A stretch of 17,197 bases of DNA, taken from positions 1-17,197 of the forward strand of contig JAUWSR010000033.1 in NCBI GenBank assembly GCA_030609975.1. The letters are read 5' to 3'. The translations under genes were made by a program, and so were the position numbers. The first letter of the stretch is position 1. Each line of letters begins with the position of its first letter. Positions 1-7,976 of this stretch are shown one piece after another. The notes under the pieces are model-generated. The model saw only the letters and a program-made list of their open reading frames with translations. It had not been told where the DNA came from and did not search any database. Source of the stretch: Acidobacteriota bacterium (lineage in GTDB: Bacteria; Acidobacteriota; Aminicenantia; Aminicenantales; Aminicenantaceae).

Positions 1-112
1 CGAGTTGATCTCACTGCATCTATTTCGTTATGTCGGGTCTCGCAGTAGTAAACTACAGCTTCGCCCTCCATGCCTCATATCTGCAGCAACCTCAACTCGT
101 GAATAATCCAGG
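1..112. repeat. Imperfect palindromic repeat, copy A (left end cut by window)
   Basis: This copy starts CGAGTTGA and its right arm reads TCAACTCG (92-99), an 8-base perfect inverted repeat. It is followed by the tail TGAATAATCCAGG (100-112). At the centre, GCAGTAG and CTACAGC (42-59) face each other around a 4-base loop, so the whole element can fold as one long imperfect hairpin. It aligns end to end with 8943-9053 (112 versus 111 bases), although much of the interior differs. By comparison with that copy, the element should begin about 20 bases further left, outside the window. No coding capacity is seen. The family name is unknown to me. Confidence 0.8.
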
Positions 113-150
113 CTAATTCCTTTGAAAACAAAACCTGAGTATAAAAGTTG

Positions 151-250
151 GCATTTTTTACACTTCGGGCAAGCCGATCTGACGACATGTGTTTAATTCA
201 ATTGTCATCGCGAGTAGAGCGTGGCGATCTCAACCCGTGAATAATCCAGG
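151..250. repeat. Related repeat, copy B, with a different core
   Basis: The left flank (GCATTTTTTACACTTCGGGC, 151-170) matches the left flank of the copy at 8924-9053. The right end (CTCAAC, then CCGTGAATAATCCAGG, to 250) matches the tail of both other copies. The core differs: GTCATCGCGAG and GTGGCGATCTC (204-231) form a short inverted repeat (ATCGC/GCGAT). That core resembles the dispersed GTCATTGCGAG...GCAATCTC type of repeat known from many bacterial genomes. It lies 38 bases after copy A, in the same orientation. Confidence 0.7.
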
Positions 251-294
251 AAAGTACGTTTGTGATGTTCTTCAAGCACGGCCGGCGGAGGGTT

Positions 295-2259
295 CTACAT
301 AAGCAGGGGAGCGAAGACCAGACTGACAATCGCCATCAATTTGATGAGGATATTCATAGACGGGCCGGATGTGTCCTTCAGGGGATCTCCGACCGTATCC
401 CCAATCACGGAAGCCGCGTGAGCAGCGGTTCCCTTTCCTCCCAGGTTTCCTTCCTCGATCCATTTTTTAGCATTATCCCAACTGGCGCCTGCGTTGGCCA
501 TGAAGATAGCGAGAAGCACACCAGAGGCGGTTGCCCCGGCGAGAAAGCCACCAAGTGCTTCAGCCCCGATGAAGAATCCAACCAAAAGAGGCATTACCAC
601 CGCACTCAATCCTGGCAGGATCATCTCATTAAGGGCGCTCTTGGTTACGATATCGATGCAGCGGTCTGAATCCGGCTTGGCGGTACCTTCCATGAGGCCT
701 TTGATCGTACTGAATTGTCGGCGTATCTCGGTGACCATTTTATCAGCGGCGCGCCCGACAGCTTTTAAGGTAAGCGCAGCGATAGCAAAAGGCATGAGCG
801 CTCCGATCAAAAGTCCTACGACCGTTTTGACATTGATCAGGTTGATGCTTTCCAGGTTGGCTGTCTTCTGGAAGGCGGAGAAAAGAGCCAACGCCGTCAG
901 AGCGGCTGACCCGATCGCGAAGCCCTTTCCGATTGCAGCCGTGGTGTTCCCACAGGAATCCAACTTATCGGTGATCTTTCGGACTTCACCTCCTGCACGG
1001 GACATTTCGGCGATGCCTCCGGCATTGTCAGCGATCGGTCCGTATGAATCCGTGGTCATAACGATCCCGATGGTCGCCAGCATCCCTACCGCGGAAAGGG
1101 CGATGCCGTAGAGCCCAGCCATCTTGAAGGAGATGAATATACTGGCTGATAAGGTGAGCACCGGCAGAATCGTGCTTTCGAACCCGATGGCAAGCCCCAT
1201 AATGATAAGTGGGGCACTCCCTGTTTCTGCGGTTTTTGCCAAAGACTTAATAGGGGGACCGGCCGTAAAGTACTCGCTTTCCAGCCCGATCAGGACACCC
1301 GCGATCGTACCGCACAGTACAGCCCAAAAAATGTTGGAATTTCCGATCACCAGCTTAATGATATAAAAGGCTCCAGCCAGAAAGATAAATCCGGCAATAT
1401 AAGTGGAGTTGCGTAATGCGGATTGGGGATTGAAGTTTTTAAGAAACTTAATCGAAAAGACACCAAGGAGGGAACATACAAGTCCGAATGTTATCAGGAT
1501 CAGGGGAAGAGACATATAATTTATGGCAGGTACCATGGTTGCGCCCAAAGCCATAGCAGCGATGACTGATCCTACATAGGATTCAAAAAGGTCAGCTCCC
1601 ATTCCTGCGGTATCGCCAACATTGTCTCCGACATTATCGGCAATGACTCCGGGATTGCGGGGGTCGTCTTCAGGAATGCCGGCTTCGATTTTGCCGACAA
1701 GGTCAGCGCCCACGTCTGCACTTTTAGTATAAATTCCGCCTCCGAGTCTCGCAAAAAGGGCCACGGAACTGGCTCCCATAGCAAAACCATTGATGATGAC
1801 AGGATCTTTGGTGAAGTAGTAGATCACGCCGATGCCTATCACTCCTAAAGAAGCCACCGACATTCCCATGACCGCTCCACCTTGAAACGCAAGGGACAAG
1901 GCTTCAGGCAATCCTCCGGATTTAGCCGCTTGAGTCGTGCGAACGGCGGAGCGCGTAGATGCCTTCATCCCGATATAACCAGCCAGCATGGAACAGAAAG
2001 CCCCGGTCAAAAAAGCCAAGCTGGTGTTTATTGAAAAAAGCTTCCAGAGTACAAAAAACACAACCACAACAAAAATGGAGATAAAACTGTATTCTCGTCG
2101 TAAAAAAACCATGGCTCCTGAATGGATCGCCTCAGCGATCTCCTGCATAGTCTCGTTCCCGCTGGGGTATCTTTTTATAATAAAATACAGGGACAGAGCG
2201 AACATCAAGCCTAAAAAACCAAAGATGGAAGCGTAGGGGAGCAACTCGATTAAAATCAT
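295..2259 (-). CDS. hppA: Membrane-bound ion-translocating pyrophosphatase, K+-dependent type
   Basis: An integral membrane pyrophosphatase of 654 residues that couples PPi hydrolysis to export of Na+ and/or H+ across the inner membrane. Family signatures are intact: DVGADLVGKIE at 182-192, DNVGDNVGD at 208-216, and the C-terminal DTVGDPLKDTSGPS near 621-634. The GNTTAA motif at 437-442 has Ala at 441, where potassium-independent enzymes carry Lys, so this should be a K+-dependent enzyme. Glu226 in the FES context sits where sodium-pumping members keep their gate glutamate. Na+ or mixed Na+/H+ transport is therefore likely, but this is inferred from family knowledge. AGGA lies 8 bases upstream of the ATG. 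It is the last gene of the minus-strand run, 61 bases after miaB, and could also have its own promoter. The family assignment is very secure; the pumped ion is not. Confidence 0.97.
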   Translation of the reverse strand: MILIELLPYASIFGFLGLMFALSLYFIIKRYPSGNETMQEIAEAIHSGAMVFLRREYSFISIFVVVVFFVLWKLFSINTSLAFLTGAFCSMLAGYIGMKASTRSAVRTTQAAKSGGLPEALSLAFQGGAVMGMSVASLGVIGIGVIYYFTKDPVIINGFAMGASSVALFARLGGGIYTKSADVGADLVGKIEAGIPEDDPRNPGVIADNVGDNVGDTAGMGADLFESYVGSVIAAMALGATMVPAINYMSLPLILITFGLVCSLLGVFSIKFLKNFNPQSALRNSTYIAGFIFLAGAFYIIKLVIGNSNIFWAVLCGTIAGVLIGLESEYFTAGPPIKSLAKTAETGSAPLIIMGLAIGFESTILPVLTLSASIFISFKMAGLYGIALSAVGMLATIGIVMTTDSYGPIADNAGGIAEMSRAGGEVRKITDKLDSCGNTTAAIGKGFAIGSAALTALALFSAFQKTANLESINLINVKTVVGLLIGALMPFAIAALTLKAVGRAADKMVTEIRRQFSTIKGLMEGTAKPDSDRCIDIVTKSALNEMILPGLSAVVMPLLVGFFIGAEALGGFLAGATASGVLLAIFMANAGASWDNAKKWIEEGNLGGKGTAAHAASVIGDTVGDPLKDTSGPSMNILIKLMAIVSLVFAPLLM

Positions 2260-2320
2260 ATCTTATATCCTAAATACTACCAATGAATTCAGAATCATAT
2301 ACCACAAAAGCGGGGCGATT

Positions 2321-3640
2321 TCAATCGGGAGCTCTCCCCTTGAGGGAGTAGGGGCCGGATCCTGTGATATGTACCCTGATGAATTTTCCTTCACATTCTT
2401 GACCTGAGGAAAAATTGACCACTTGATGGGCATAGTTGCGTCCGGAGTATACTTGGGGATCCTTTTTGCTTTTGCCGTGACAGAGGACGTCGTAGATCTT
2501 ACCCACCTTGGCTTGGTTCATCTCACTCTGAAGCTTTTTCTGTAGGTCCTGCACACGCTGAAGGCGCTCTTTCTTGATTTCCAGAGGGATGGAACCCTCC
2601 ATGCGGGAGGCGGCGGTTAGGGGGCGAGCAGAATAGCGGAAGGAAAAGATGTTTGTGTAGCGAACCTGTTCCAGAACGTCCAACGTTTGTTGGAAGTCCG
2701 CTTCGGTTTCGCCCGGGAATCCGACGATGATGTCGGTGCTGAGCGCGATGTCGGGCATCGCGTCTTTCAGATGGGAGATGACGGCCATGTACTCTTTCCG
2801 AGAGTAGCCGCGATTCATGCGCTTCAGCACAGCTTCGGAACCTGCCTGTATGGGAAGATGGAGCTGATGGCAGATGGATTTTGCTTGTTGCATGGTATGT
2901 ATTAGCTGTGGATCGATATTTTTTGGATGGGAGGTTATGAATCGGATCCAAACCAAATCCTGTACTTGGTCCACCGCTTCTAAAAGAGCAGAAAAACCTG
3001 TGCCGGTTTCTGGATCGCGGTAGGAATTAACATTCTGTCCCAGGAGTTGGACTTCAAGATACCCCATCGATGCCAGGTTTTCAGCTTCGGATAGGATATT
3101 TTGGGCCGGCCGAAATTTTTCGCGTCCCCGGGTGAATGGGACAACACAATAGGAACAGAAATTATTGCATCCCTCCATGACGGTGATATAGCCGCTTACA
3201 GCTGTTGTTCTTTGGATTTCTGGGATCTCATGCCAGTCTCGATACCACTGGGTGGCAATAAACTTTTCTTGGAAATGAGATTTAAGCATCTCCGGCAATT
3301 TCCAGTAGTTATCCGGCCCTATCACAAAATCCACACAGGGTTTTTTCTCGAGGATGTCGCTGCGATAGAGCTGCGCCACACAGCCTGCTACTCCGATCAA
3401 ATATTCCTTGTCTTTTTTGAATTTTGAGAGGCGGCCAAGCAGAGAATATAGTTTTTCAACCGACTTTTCCCGTACCGCGCAGGTGTTGATCACCACGAGG
3501 TTGCTCTCATCTGGGGCCGTCACAGGTCTTGCTCCCGCTGCAGACAGAATTCCTGCAATGTGCTCGGAATCGTTCTCATTCATCTGGCAACCAAAGGTCT
3601 GAATGAAGAATTTTATTCCGGTAAGATCGGGTTGCGTCAT
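2321..3640 (-). CDS. miaB: tRNA-2-methylthio-N6-dimethylallyladenosine synthase
   Basis: A radical-SAM methylthiotransferase of 439 residues that adds a methylthio group to i6A37 in tRNAs reading UNN codons. The N-terminal UPF0004 domain has its three auxiliary-cluster cysteines at 18 (TFGCQMNENDSE), 54 (INTCAVRE) and 87 (GCVAQ). The radical-SAM CxxxCxxC is at C158, C162 and C165, followed by VVPFTRGRE. A TRAM RNA-binding domain occupies roughly residues 374-437. The short QMNEND pattern and the radical-SAM context favour MiaB over MtaB or RimO. I see no clear Shine-Dalgarno before the ATG. It starts 26 bases after the stop of the preceding redox-protein gene, so translation may depend partly on the operon context. 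Confidence 0.95.
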   Translation of the reverse strand: MTQPDLTGIKFFIQTFGCQMNENDSEHIAGILSAAGARPVTAPDESNLVVINTCAVREKSVEKLYSLLGRLSKFKKDKEYLIGVAGCVAQLYRSDILEKKPCVDFVIGPDNYWKLPEMLKSHFQEKFIATQWYRDWHEIPEIQRTTAVSGYITVMEGCNNFCSYCVVPFTRGREKFRPAQNILSEAENLASMGYLEVQLLGQNVNSYRDPETGTGFSALLEAVDQVQDLVWIRFITSHPKNIDPQLIHTMQQAKSICHQLHLPIQAGSEAVLKRMNRGYSRKEYMAVISHLKDAMPDIALSTDIIVGFPGETEADFQQTLDVLEQVRYTNIFSFRYSARPLTAASRMEGSIPLEIKKERLQRVQDLQKKLQSEMNQAKVGKIYDVLCHGKSKKDPQVYSGRNYAHQVVNFSSGQECEGKFIRVHITGSGPYSLKGRAPD

Positions 3641-3666
3641 TTTACTTGCGGAAAATGAGGATATTG

Positions 3667-4107
3667 CTAACCTAACAGCTCCTCCAACAAGGTGGCTGCT
3701 GATTTTACGAGTTCGGGACAGAGGCTCTCAAAGAGGCCGTCCTCAGCTGCTTGATCATGGCCTTCGGGGGTGCTTAAGTCATGACCCAGAAGTTCTTTAC
3801 AGACGATCGAGCCGTGGGCTGTCTGGAATCGACGGATAAATTCATGCATGAGTTCGTAGGTTGTTTCTTTAGCGACCGTATCATCAGGCCGAGTCCTGCC
3901 ATATTTAAGGCCTATAACCAGAAAAGCTCCGGCTGCGGCGCCACAGGTTTCACCCCTCTGAGCGATTCCGCCTCCAAAGGGCTGAGCGATCTTTAAGGCT
4001 AACTCTTTTTTTAGGCCGAGAGATTCGCTGAAGGCTGAGAACACAGCCTGCGAGCAGCTGAACCCGCTGCGGAAGAGTTTAACGGAGTCATGGATTCGTT
4101 CATTCAT
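3667..4107 (-). CDS. C_GCAxxG_C_C family putative redox protein
   Basis: A small cytosolic protein of 146 residues with the spaced cysteines of the C_GCAxxG_C_C family: C18 (FSCSQAVF), C55 in ETCGAAAGA, C103 (IVCKELLG) and C130 (SLCPEL). A glycine-rich stretch, FGGGIAQRGE, precedes the second cysteine. No signal peptide or membrane segment is seen. The family is common in anaerobes and is assumed to be redox-active or metal-binding, but no reaction is established that I can name. The ATG lies 5 bases after the recN stop, and its ribosome site (AGGTAAAGGA) lies inside the end of recN, which suggests translational coupling. Family membership is confident; function is open. Confidence 0.9.
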   Translation of the reverse strand: MNERIHDSVKLFRSGFSCSQAVFSAFSESLGLKKELALKIAQPFGGGIAQRGETCGAAAGAFLVIGLKYGRTRPDDTVAKETTYELMHEFIRRFQTAHGSIVCKELLGHDLSTPEGHDQAAEDGLFESLCPELVKSAATLLEELLG

Positions 4108-4112
4108 AATGT

Positions 4113-5786
4113 CTATCCTTTACCTGAATTTCTTTCCAGCATTTCCTTGGCGGTCTGCCGTGTTGTTTCCGTGATAAGGCTTCCACCCAGCAGGCGGGCG
4201 ATCTCACCGATGCGTTCTTCCTGGGAAAGTTCTTTTATAGTTGTGAAGGTCCGATCTTTGACGAAACTTTTTTCGATATGATAATGATGTTGAGCGAATG
4301 AAGCAATCTGAGGCAAGTGTGTAATGCATATCACTTGGTTTTTTTCTGAAAGAAAGCCAAGTTTATGGGCTACGAACTCCGCGGTTTTTCCTCCAATACC
4401 AGCATCGATCTCATCAAAGATCAATGTTTTATCTATGACTGTATCTTTGCCGATGGATTTCAAGGCCAACATAAAACGGGACAGTTCGCCTCCAGATGCA
4501 ATGCGTCTCAGGGGTTTGAGATCTTCTCCAGGATTAGGGCTGAGAAGAAACTCTACATCTTCTGTGCCATTGTCACGAAAATTATCTGATTTGTCCGGAT
4601 CAAGAGGGTGGGATGTGAGCGCGATCTGGAAACGTGCTTTTTTCATGCCCAGAAGCGAGAGCTCTTTCTCCAGAGTTTTTTCCAACTTTCCGGCCGCTTT
4701 TTCTCTTCTAGACCTCAGGGAAGCCGCGTTATTTTTATAAACCGCTATCTGCTTATCGAGTTCCTGCCGGAGTTGATTCAATCTATCCTGGCTGAGATCG
4801 AGTTCTGAGTATTCAGTTTTGGTTTTTTCATAATGATTGATGACATCTGCCACACTGCCGCCATATTTTCTTTTCAGGTTTTCGATCAGGCTCAGTCGGG
4901 CTTCAATCGTCTCCAGTCTTTCCGGCGATCCGGTCTGCTGCTCTTTGAGTTTCATGAGATCATCGGCAAGTTCTTGTGTGGTTATGCTGAACTGGTTGAT
5001 CTCATCACCTACATTTTTGAAATCATCCACATAGTCTGCGAGTTGTTCAACGATCTTTTGGAGTTGGCTCAGTTGAGAAGACAGTGAAAGTTCATTGTTA
5101 TAAGTGAGATCGGAGGCTTCATCGATCCAACGTTTTATCTGCGCTGCATTATTTAAGATCTTACGTTCCTGTCGCAGCTCGTCCTCTTCACCCGGAACAA
5201 GCTGAGCTTTCTCGATCTCATCGATCTGGTAGACGAGAAATTCCAGCCTGAGCGCCCTCTCCCGGGTATCCATTAACAGAGTGTTCTTTGTTCGGAAGAG
5301 CTGACGGACCGATCGTGCTGTCTGGCGGATGTTTTTCCTCAGGGGAAGTGTTCCGCCATAGTGATCAAGATAATCCAATTGATTCTCCGCGGATCGTAGA
5401 AACACATGGTCATTCTGGCCGTAAATATCCACCAACTGCAGTTGATTTTCCTTTACAATTTTTAAGGGCACAAGAGTGCCATCTATATAGGATTTTCCAG
5501 TTCCTTGAGCCAATATCGAGCGCTGAACGCAAAGATCCTCATCAGACTTGGTTTCCAGAAGGTCTTTTTGTCGGGGGCGTTGGAAGATAGCTTCGATAGA
5601 TGTCTTTTTTTTGCCGGTTCGGATCACATCGGACGATCCTTTTTCTCCCAGGACCAGCCTAATGCTCTCGATCAGGATCGATTTTCCTGCCCCGGTTTCC
5701 CCGGTGAGAACAGAAAAGCCCGGCCTCAGCTCCACCTCGAGTTCTTCGATAGTCGCCAGGTCAGTGATGCGAAGAGATTTTATCAT
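4113..5786 (-). CDS. recN: DNA repair protein RecN
   Basis: An SMC-like ATPase of 557 residues, full length for the family, that acts in recombinational repair of double-strand breaks. Walker A GETGAGKS is at 29-36. The ABC signature is ASGGELS at 430-436, and Walker B (LIFDEID) ends around residue 461, followed by AGIGGKTA. The switch histidine lies in ITHLPQIA near 489-496. The middle, about residues 150-380, is rich in charged and heptad-like sequence, as expected for the two coiled-coil arms. It starts 37 bases after the subtilase stop with only a weak ribosome site (ACAGGG). No LexA-type operator is evident upstream. Confidence 0.96.
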   Translation of the reverse strand: MIKSLRITDLATIEELEVELRPGFSVLTGETGAGKSILIESIRLVLGEKGSSDVIRTGKKKTSIEAIFQRPRQKDLLETKSDEDLCVQRSILAQGTGKSYIDGTLVPLKIVKENQLQLVDIYGQNDHVFLRSAENQLDYLDHYGGTLPLRKNIRQTARSVRQLFRTKNTLLMDTRERALRLEFLVYQIDEIEKAQLVPGEEDELRQERKILNNAAQIKRWIDEASDLTYNNELSLSSQLSQLQKIVEQLADYVDDFKNVGDEINQFSITTQELADDLMKLKEQQTGSPERLETIEARLSLIENLKRKYGGSVADVINHYEKTKTEYSELDLSQDRLNQLRQELDKQIAVYKNNAASLRSRREKAAGKLEKTLEKELSLLGMKKARFQIALTSHPLDPDKSDNFRDNGTEDVEFLLSPNPGEDLKPLRRIASGGELSRFMLALKSIGKDTVIDKTLIFDEIDAGIGGKTAEFVAHKLGFLSEKNQVICITHLPQIASFAQHHYHIEKSFVKDRTFTTIKELSQEERIGEIARLLGGSLITETTRQTAKEMLERNSGKG

Positions 5787-5823
5787 CCCTGTTCTGTTTG
5801 AATCATATTTTCGGTTCTTTATA

Positions 5824-7164
5824 TTATTTGATTTTTATGGGCACCAAAGCGGTCTGCATGTTGATCCGACCGTACCCGATAAAATCATCAACACCGGCCA
5901 GTTCATCAGCATTCACATCATCCGCGGTGTAACGCAGGATATTCATAACATCATCCGGAGTGAGCCAAGGTTTATCACTGATGATCAAGGCCGCCATACC
6001 GGCGGCATGGGGACAAGAAAAAGAGGTCCCTTCACCTACGGCATAAGGGATAGCTCCCGGGCCAAAATACCAGGTGGGAACGCAACTTATGACCAGCACT
6101 CCGGGCGCAGCAACATCCACTTCCGGTCCGTGGTTAGACCATTCCGGTCGGATGTCATCGTAATCCGTCGCGGCCACAGCCAGGACATATGCGTCATAAG
6201 CGGCCGGGTAGAGAACGGCTTCGGAGTCATTTCCCGCTGAAGCTACAACCGGGATGCCTCGAAAATAGGCCTCTCTAACCGCGTCTTCCAGCGCCTCACT
6301 GGGAACGGAACCTCCCAGGCTTAGGTTGATGATATCTGCTCCGTTATCAATGGCGTATTCGATGCCTTTAATGACCCAGCTGTAGGAGCCTTCACCATCC
6401 TCCGCCATGGATTTAATAGGAAGGATGTTGCAGTTCCAGGCCACGCCGGCGATTCCGATTCCGTTGTCTGTTTCGGCCGCTGCCAGTCCGGCCACAAAAG
6501 TTCCATGTCCGTTGTCATCCGTGGCATTGCCGTCATCATTTACAAAATCCCAGCCGGTGGAAACGATCTTGTTCATGAGGTCGGGATGCAGCATATCCAC
6601 TCCGGTGTCGATAACTGCGATCACTGTCTCAGGGCTTCCCTTGGTTTCTTCCCATGCTGCGGTGGCATGGATATCGGCCCGTTCTTCCCCAGTGGGGCTT
6701 CCGGGAACCGGGAGCTCTTGCCCGGTATTGTAGAGGGCCCACTGATCAGGGAAGAAAGTATCATTTGGAGTAACGGCAATTCGAGCGATGTAGTCAGGCT
6801 CCACGAATTCGACTGCAGAATTCTGCTTCAGACTGTAAATCATTTCTTCCACCGTGGCATCATCTGCAATCTGGAGGACATAGGTGTTCCCAATGAGTTT
6901 ATCCAGTTCCCCGGTCTTGTAGGCTGAGAGAGTGGCCCGTATACTTTGTAAAGACATGGCAGGCTTAAATTTTACCAGAACATGATCTTGCGCATAGTCC
7001 AGGTTTTTCGCGGATGTCCTCTGAAAATTTCCCATAGCCAGTCGCTGGGGAAGGAGGGAACGTTGGCCTGACTCTTTGCCATACCTTGTCTGCTGTTTGA
7101 AGTTCAAACCAAGGATGATCACCAAGCTCAGCCCCACTATCGTCAAGAAACGTTGTGTTTTCAT
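5824..7164 (-). CDS. Subtilisin-like (S8) serine protease, exported
   Basis: A 446-residue precursor of a secreted or membrane-anchored subtilase. The ATG at 7164 is chosen because GGAGGT lies 4 bases upstream. A longer reading from 7218 would overlap the preceding gene and add a non-signal-like leader. The N-terminus (residues 1-29) is a basic-hydrophobic export signal without an obvious cleavage site. A propeptide of the fervidolysin/thermitase kind covers about 55-130 (DHVLVKFKP, FVEPDY). The catalytic triad is intact: D186 (VIDTGVD), H220 (NGHGTFVAG) and S381 (GTSFSCPHAAG). The oxyanion Asn312 is in ASAGND. There is no C-terminal extension or sorting domain. It is 19 bases downstream of a predicted outer-membrane protein gene and in the same run as bamD, which suggests a role in the envelope; the substrate is unknown. 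Confidence 0.93.
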   Translation of the reverse strand: MKTQRFLTIVGLSLVIILGLNFKQQTRYGKESGQRSLLPQRLAMGNFQRTSAKNLDYAQDHVLVKFKPAMSLQSIRATLSAYKTGELDKLIGNTYVLQIADDATVEEMIYSLKQNSAVEFVEPDYIARIAVTPNDTFFPDQWALYNTGQELPVPGSPTGEERADIHATAAWEETKGSPETVIAVIDTGVDMLHPDLMNKIVSTGWDFVNDDGNATDDNGHGTFVAGLAAAETDNGIGIAGVAWNCNILPIKSMAEDGEGSYSWVIKGIEYAIDNGADIINLSLGGSVPSEALEDAVREAYFRGIPVVASAGNDSEAVLYPAAYDAYVLAVAATDYDDIRPEWSNHGPEVDVAAPGVLVISCVPTWYFGPGAIPYAVGEGTSFSCPHAAGMAALIISDKPWLTPDDVMNILRYTADDVNADELAGVDDFIGYGRINMQTALVPIKIK

Positions 7165-7168
7165 GCTT

Positions 7169-7174
7169 ACCTCC
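7169..7174 (-). promoter_or_regulatory. Shine-Dalgarno deciding the subtilase start
   Basis: GGAGGT on the minus strand, 4 bases before the ATG at 7164. It supports this start over the upstream in-frame ATG at 7218. It lies in the 19-base gap after the stop of the preceding gene. Confidence 0.8.
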
Positions 7175-7183
7175 GCCATGCCG

Positions 7184-7966
7184 CTAGAATGTGAACCAAA
7201 CCCCGGCCGCAAAGCCAAAATCTATTCCATCGGAATGGGGTAAAATATTGAATTCCCCGGTTAAGCGAGCCCTTTCTGAGAGTTCGAAAATCGATCCGAG
7301 CGTGGCGTTGAATTTGCCGCGCGAGGATAGCTTTCGTTCTTGGGATCCTGTTAAACTTTGGATGCTTTGCACAATATCGTATTTACCCCAAAGATTATCA
7401 TAGGCTAGAAATATATAGGGAAGTAGACTTCGCATCCCCACGTAGGTACCCGTTAATCCTGCTTGCAGTCGGTTCCATTTTGGCTTACCCGCCACACTGC
7501 CTTCCACATTCAAACCCGGAACTCCCCAGCTTTTTTCACTCCCAGAATAATAGACGTATTGGGCCTTGCCGCCTATCTCAAAATCTCCGGTTTCGAACAT
7601 GAAAATTTCCAGTTCTCCTCCTATCAGCAGCCCTCCTAAACTGCCCACCTCCATTTCTACTGAGAGGGGCAGCTCCCTAAACGTTGTGGCACCAAAATCG
7701 GAGCTTGTATATCCGATAATCCCTCGGATGTAAAACCGGTTATTGATATCGATCTCGGGAAGGAAGGTGAATAGTAAGGATTTCAGTGTCGATATATCCT
7801 GAGTGATTTCATCCCAGACAATAGTCCGCTTGAAATACTCAAACTCTGCCCCGGCAGAGAATCGTATGTCACTTATGAGTCCCTGTTCTTCGTTCTGTCC
7901 CCACATGGGCGAATTGAGCGCAAATATAAAGAGTAGCAGCGGGATGATAAACTTCGCTCTGTTCAT
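7184..7966 (-). CDS. Predicted outer-membrane beta-barrel protein, function unknown
   Basis: A 260-residue protein not recognised at family level. Residues 1-23 form a signal peptide with a hydrophobic core (FIIPLLLFIFAL), and cleavage is likely after MWG or nearby. The rest alternates polar and hydrophobic residues with many aromatic and glycine residues (for example YIRGIIGYTSS and AGLTGTYVG), as in beta-barrel strands. It ends in VWFTF, a C-terminal aromatic of the kind read by the BAM complex. The ATG follows a strong AGGAGG, and two bases of that site overlap the stop codon of bamD, so the two genes are tightly linked. A periplasmic beta-rich protein remains possible. Confidence 0.75.
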   Translation of the reverse strand: MNRAKFIIPLLLFIFALNSPMWGQNEEQGLISDIRFSAGAEFEYFKRTIVWDEITQDISTLKSLLFTFLPEIDINNRFYIRGIIGYTSSDFGATTFRELPLSVEMEVGSLGGLLIGGELEIFMFETGDFEIGGKAQYVYYSGSEKSWGVPGLNVEGSVAGKPKWNRLQAGLTGTYVGMRSLLPYIFLAYDNLWGKYDIVQSIQSLTGSQERKLSSRGKFNATLGSIFELSERARLTGEFNILPHSDGIDFGFAAGVWFTF

Positions 7967-7970
7967 GGTA

Positions 7971-7976
7971 CCTCCT
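7971..7976 (-). promoter_or_regulatory. Shine-Dalgarno of the barrel gene, overlapping the bamD stop
   Basis: A perfect AGGAGG on the minus strand, 4 bases before the ATG at 7966. It overlaps the bamD stop TAG (7975-7977) by two bases. This is consistent with coupled translation of the two genes. Confidence 0.75.

Noticed and set aside
1..250. Tandem similar repeats as a CRISPR array
   Set aside because: There are only two units of about 100 bases, with different cores, no regular short repeat or spacer, and no cas genes nearby.
494..1111. Long plus-strand open frame of 205 codons opposite hppA
   Set aside because: It is antisense to a clear family member with intact motifs, has no recognisable domain, and reflects the codon bias of hppA.
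5548..6240. Plus-strand open frame of 230 codons across the recN-subtilase junction
   Set aside because: It is antisense to two well-supported genes, and its translation shows no domain or ribosome site.
7165..7218. Longer N-terminus for the subtilase starting at 7218
   Set aside because: It would overlap the barrel gene and bury the signal peptide behind 18 residues. A strong GGAGGT points to the ATG at 7164.
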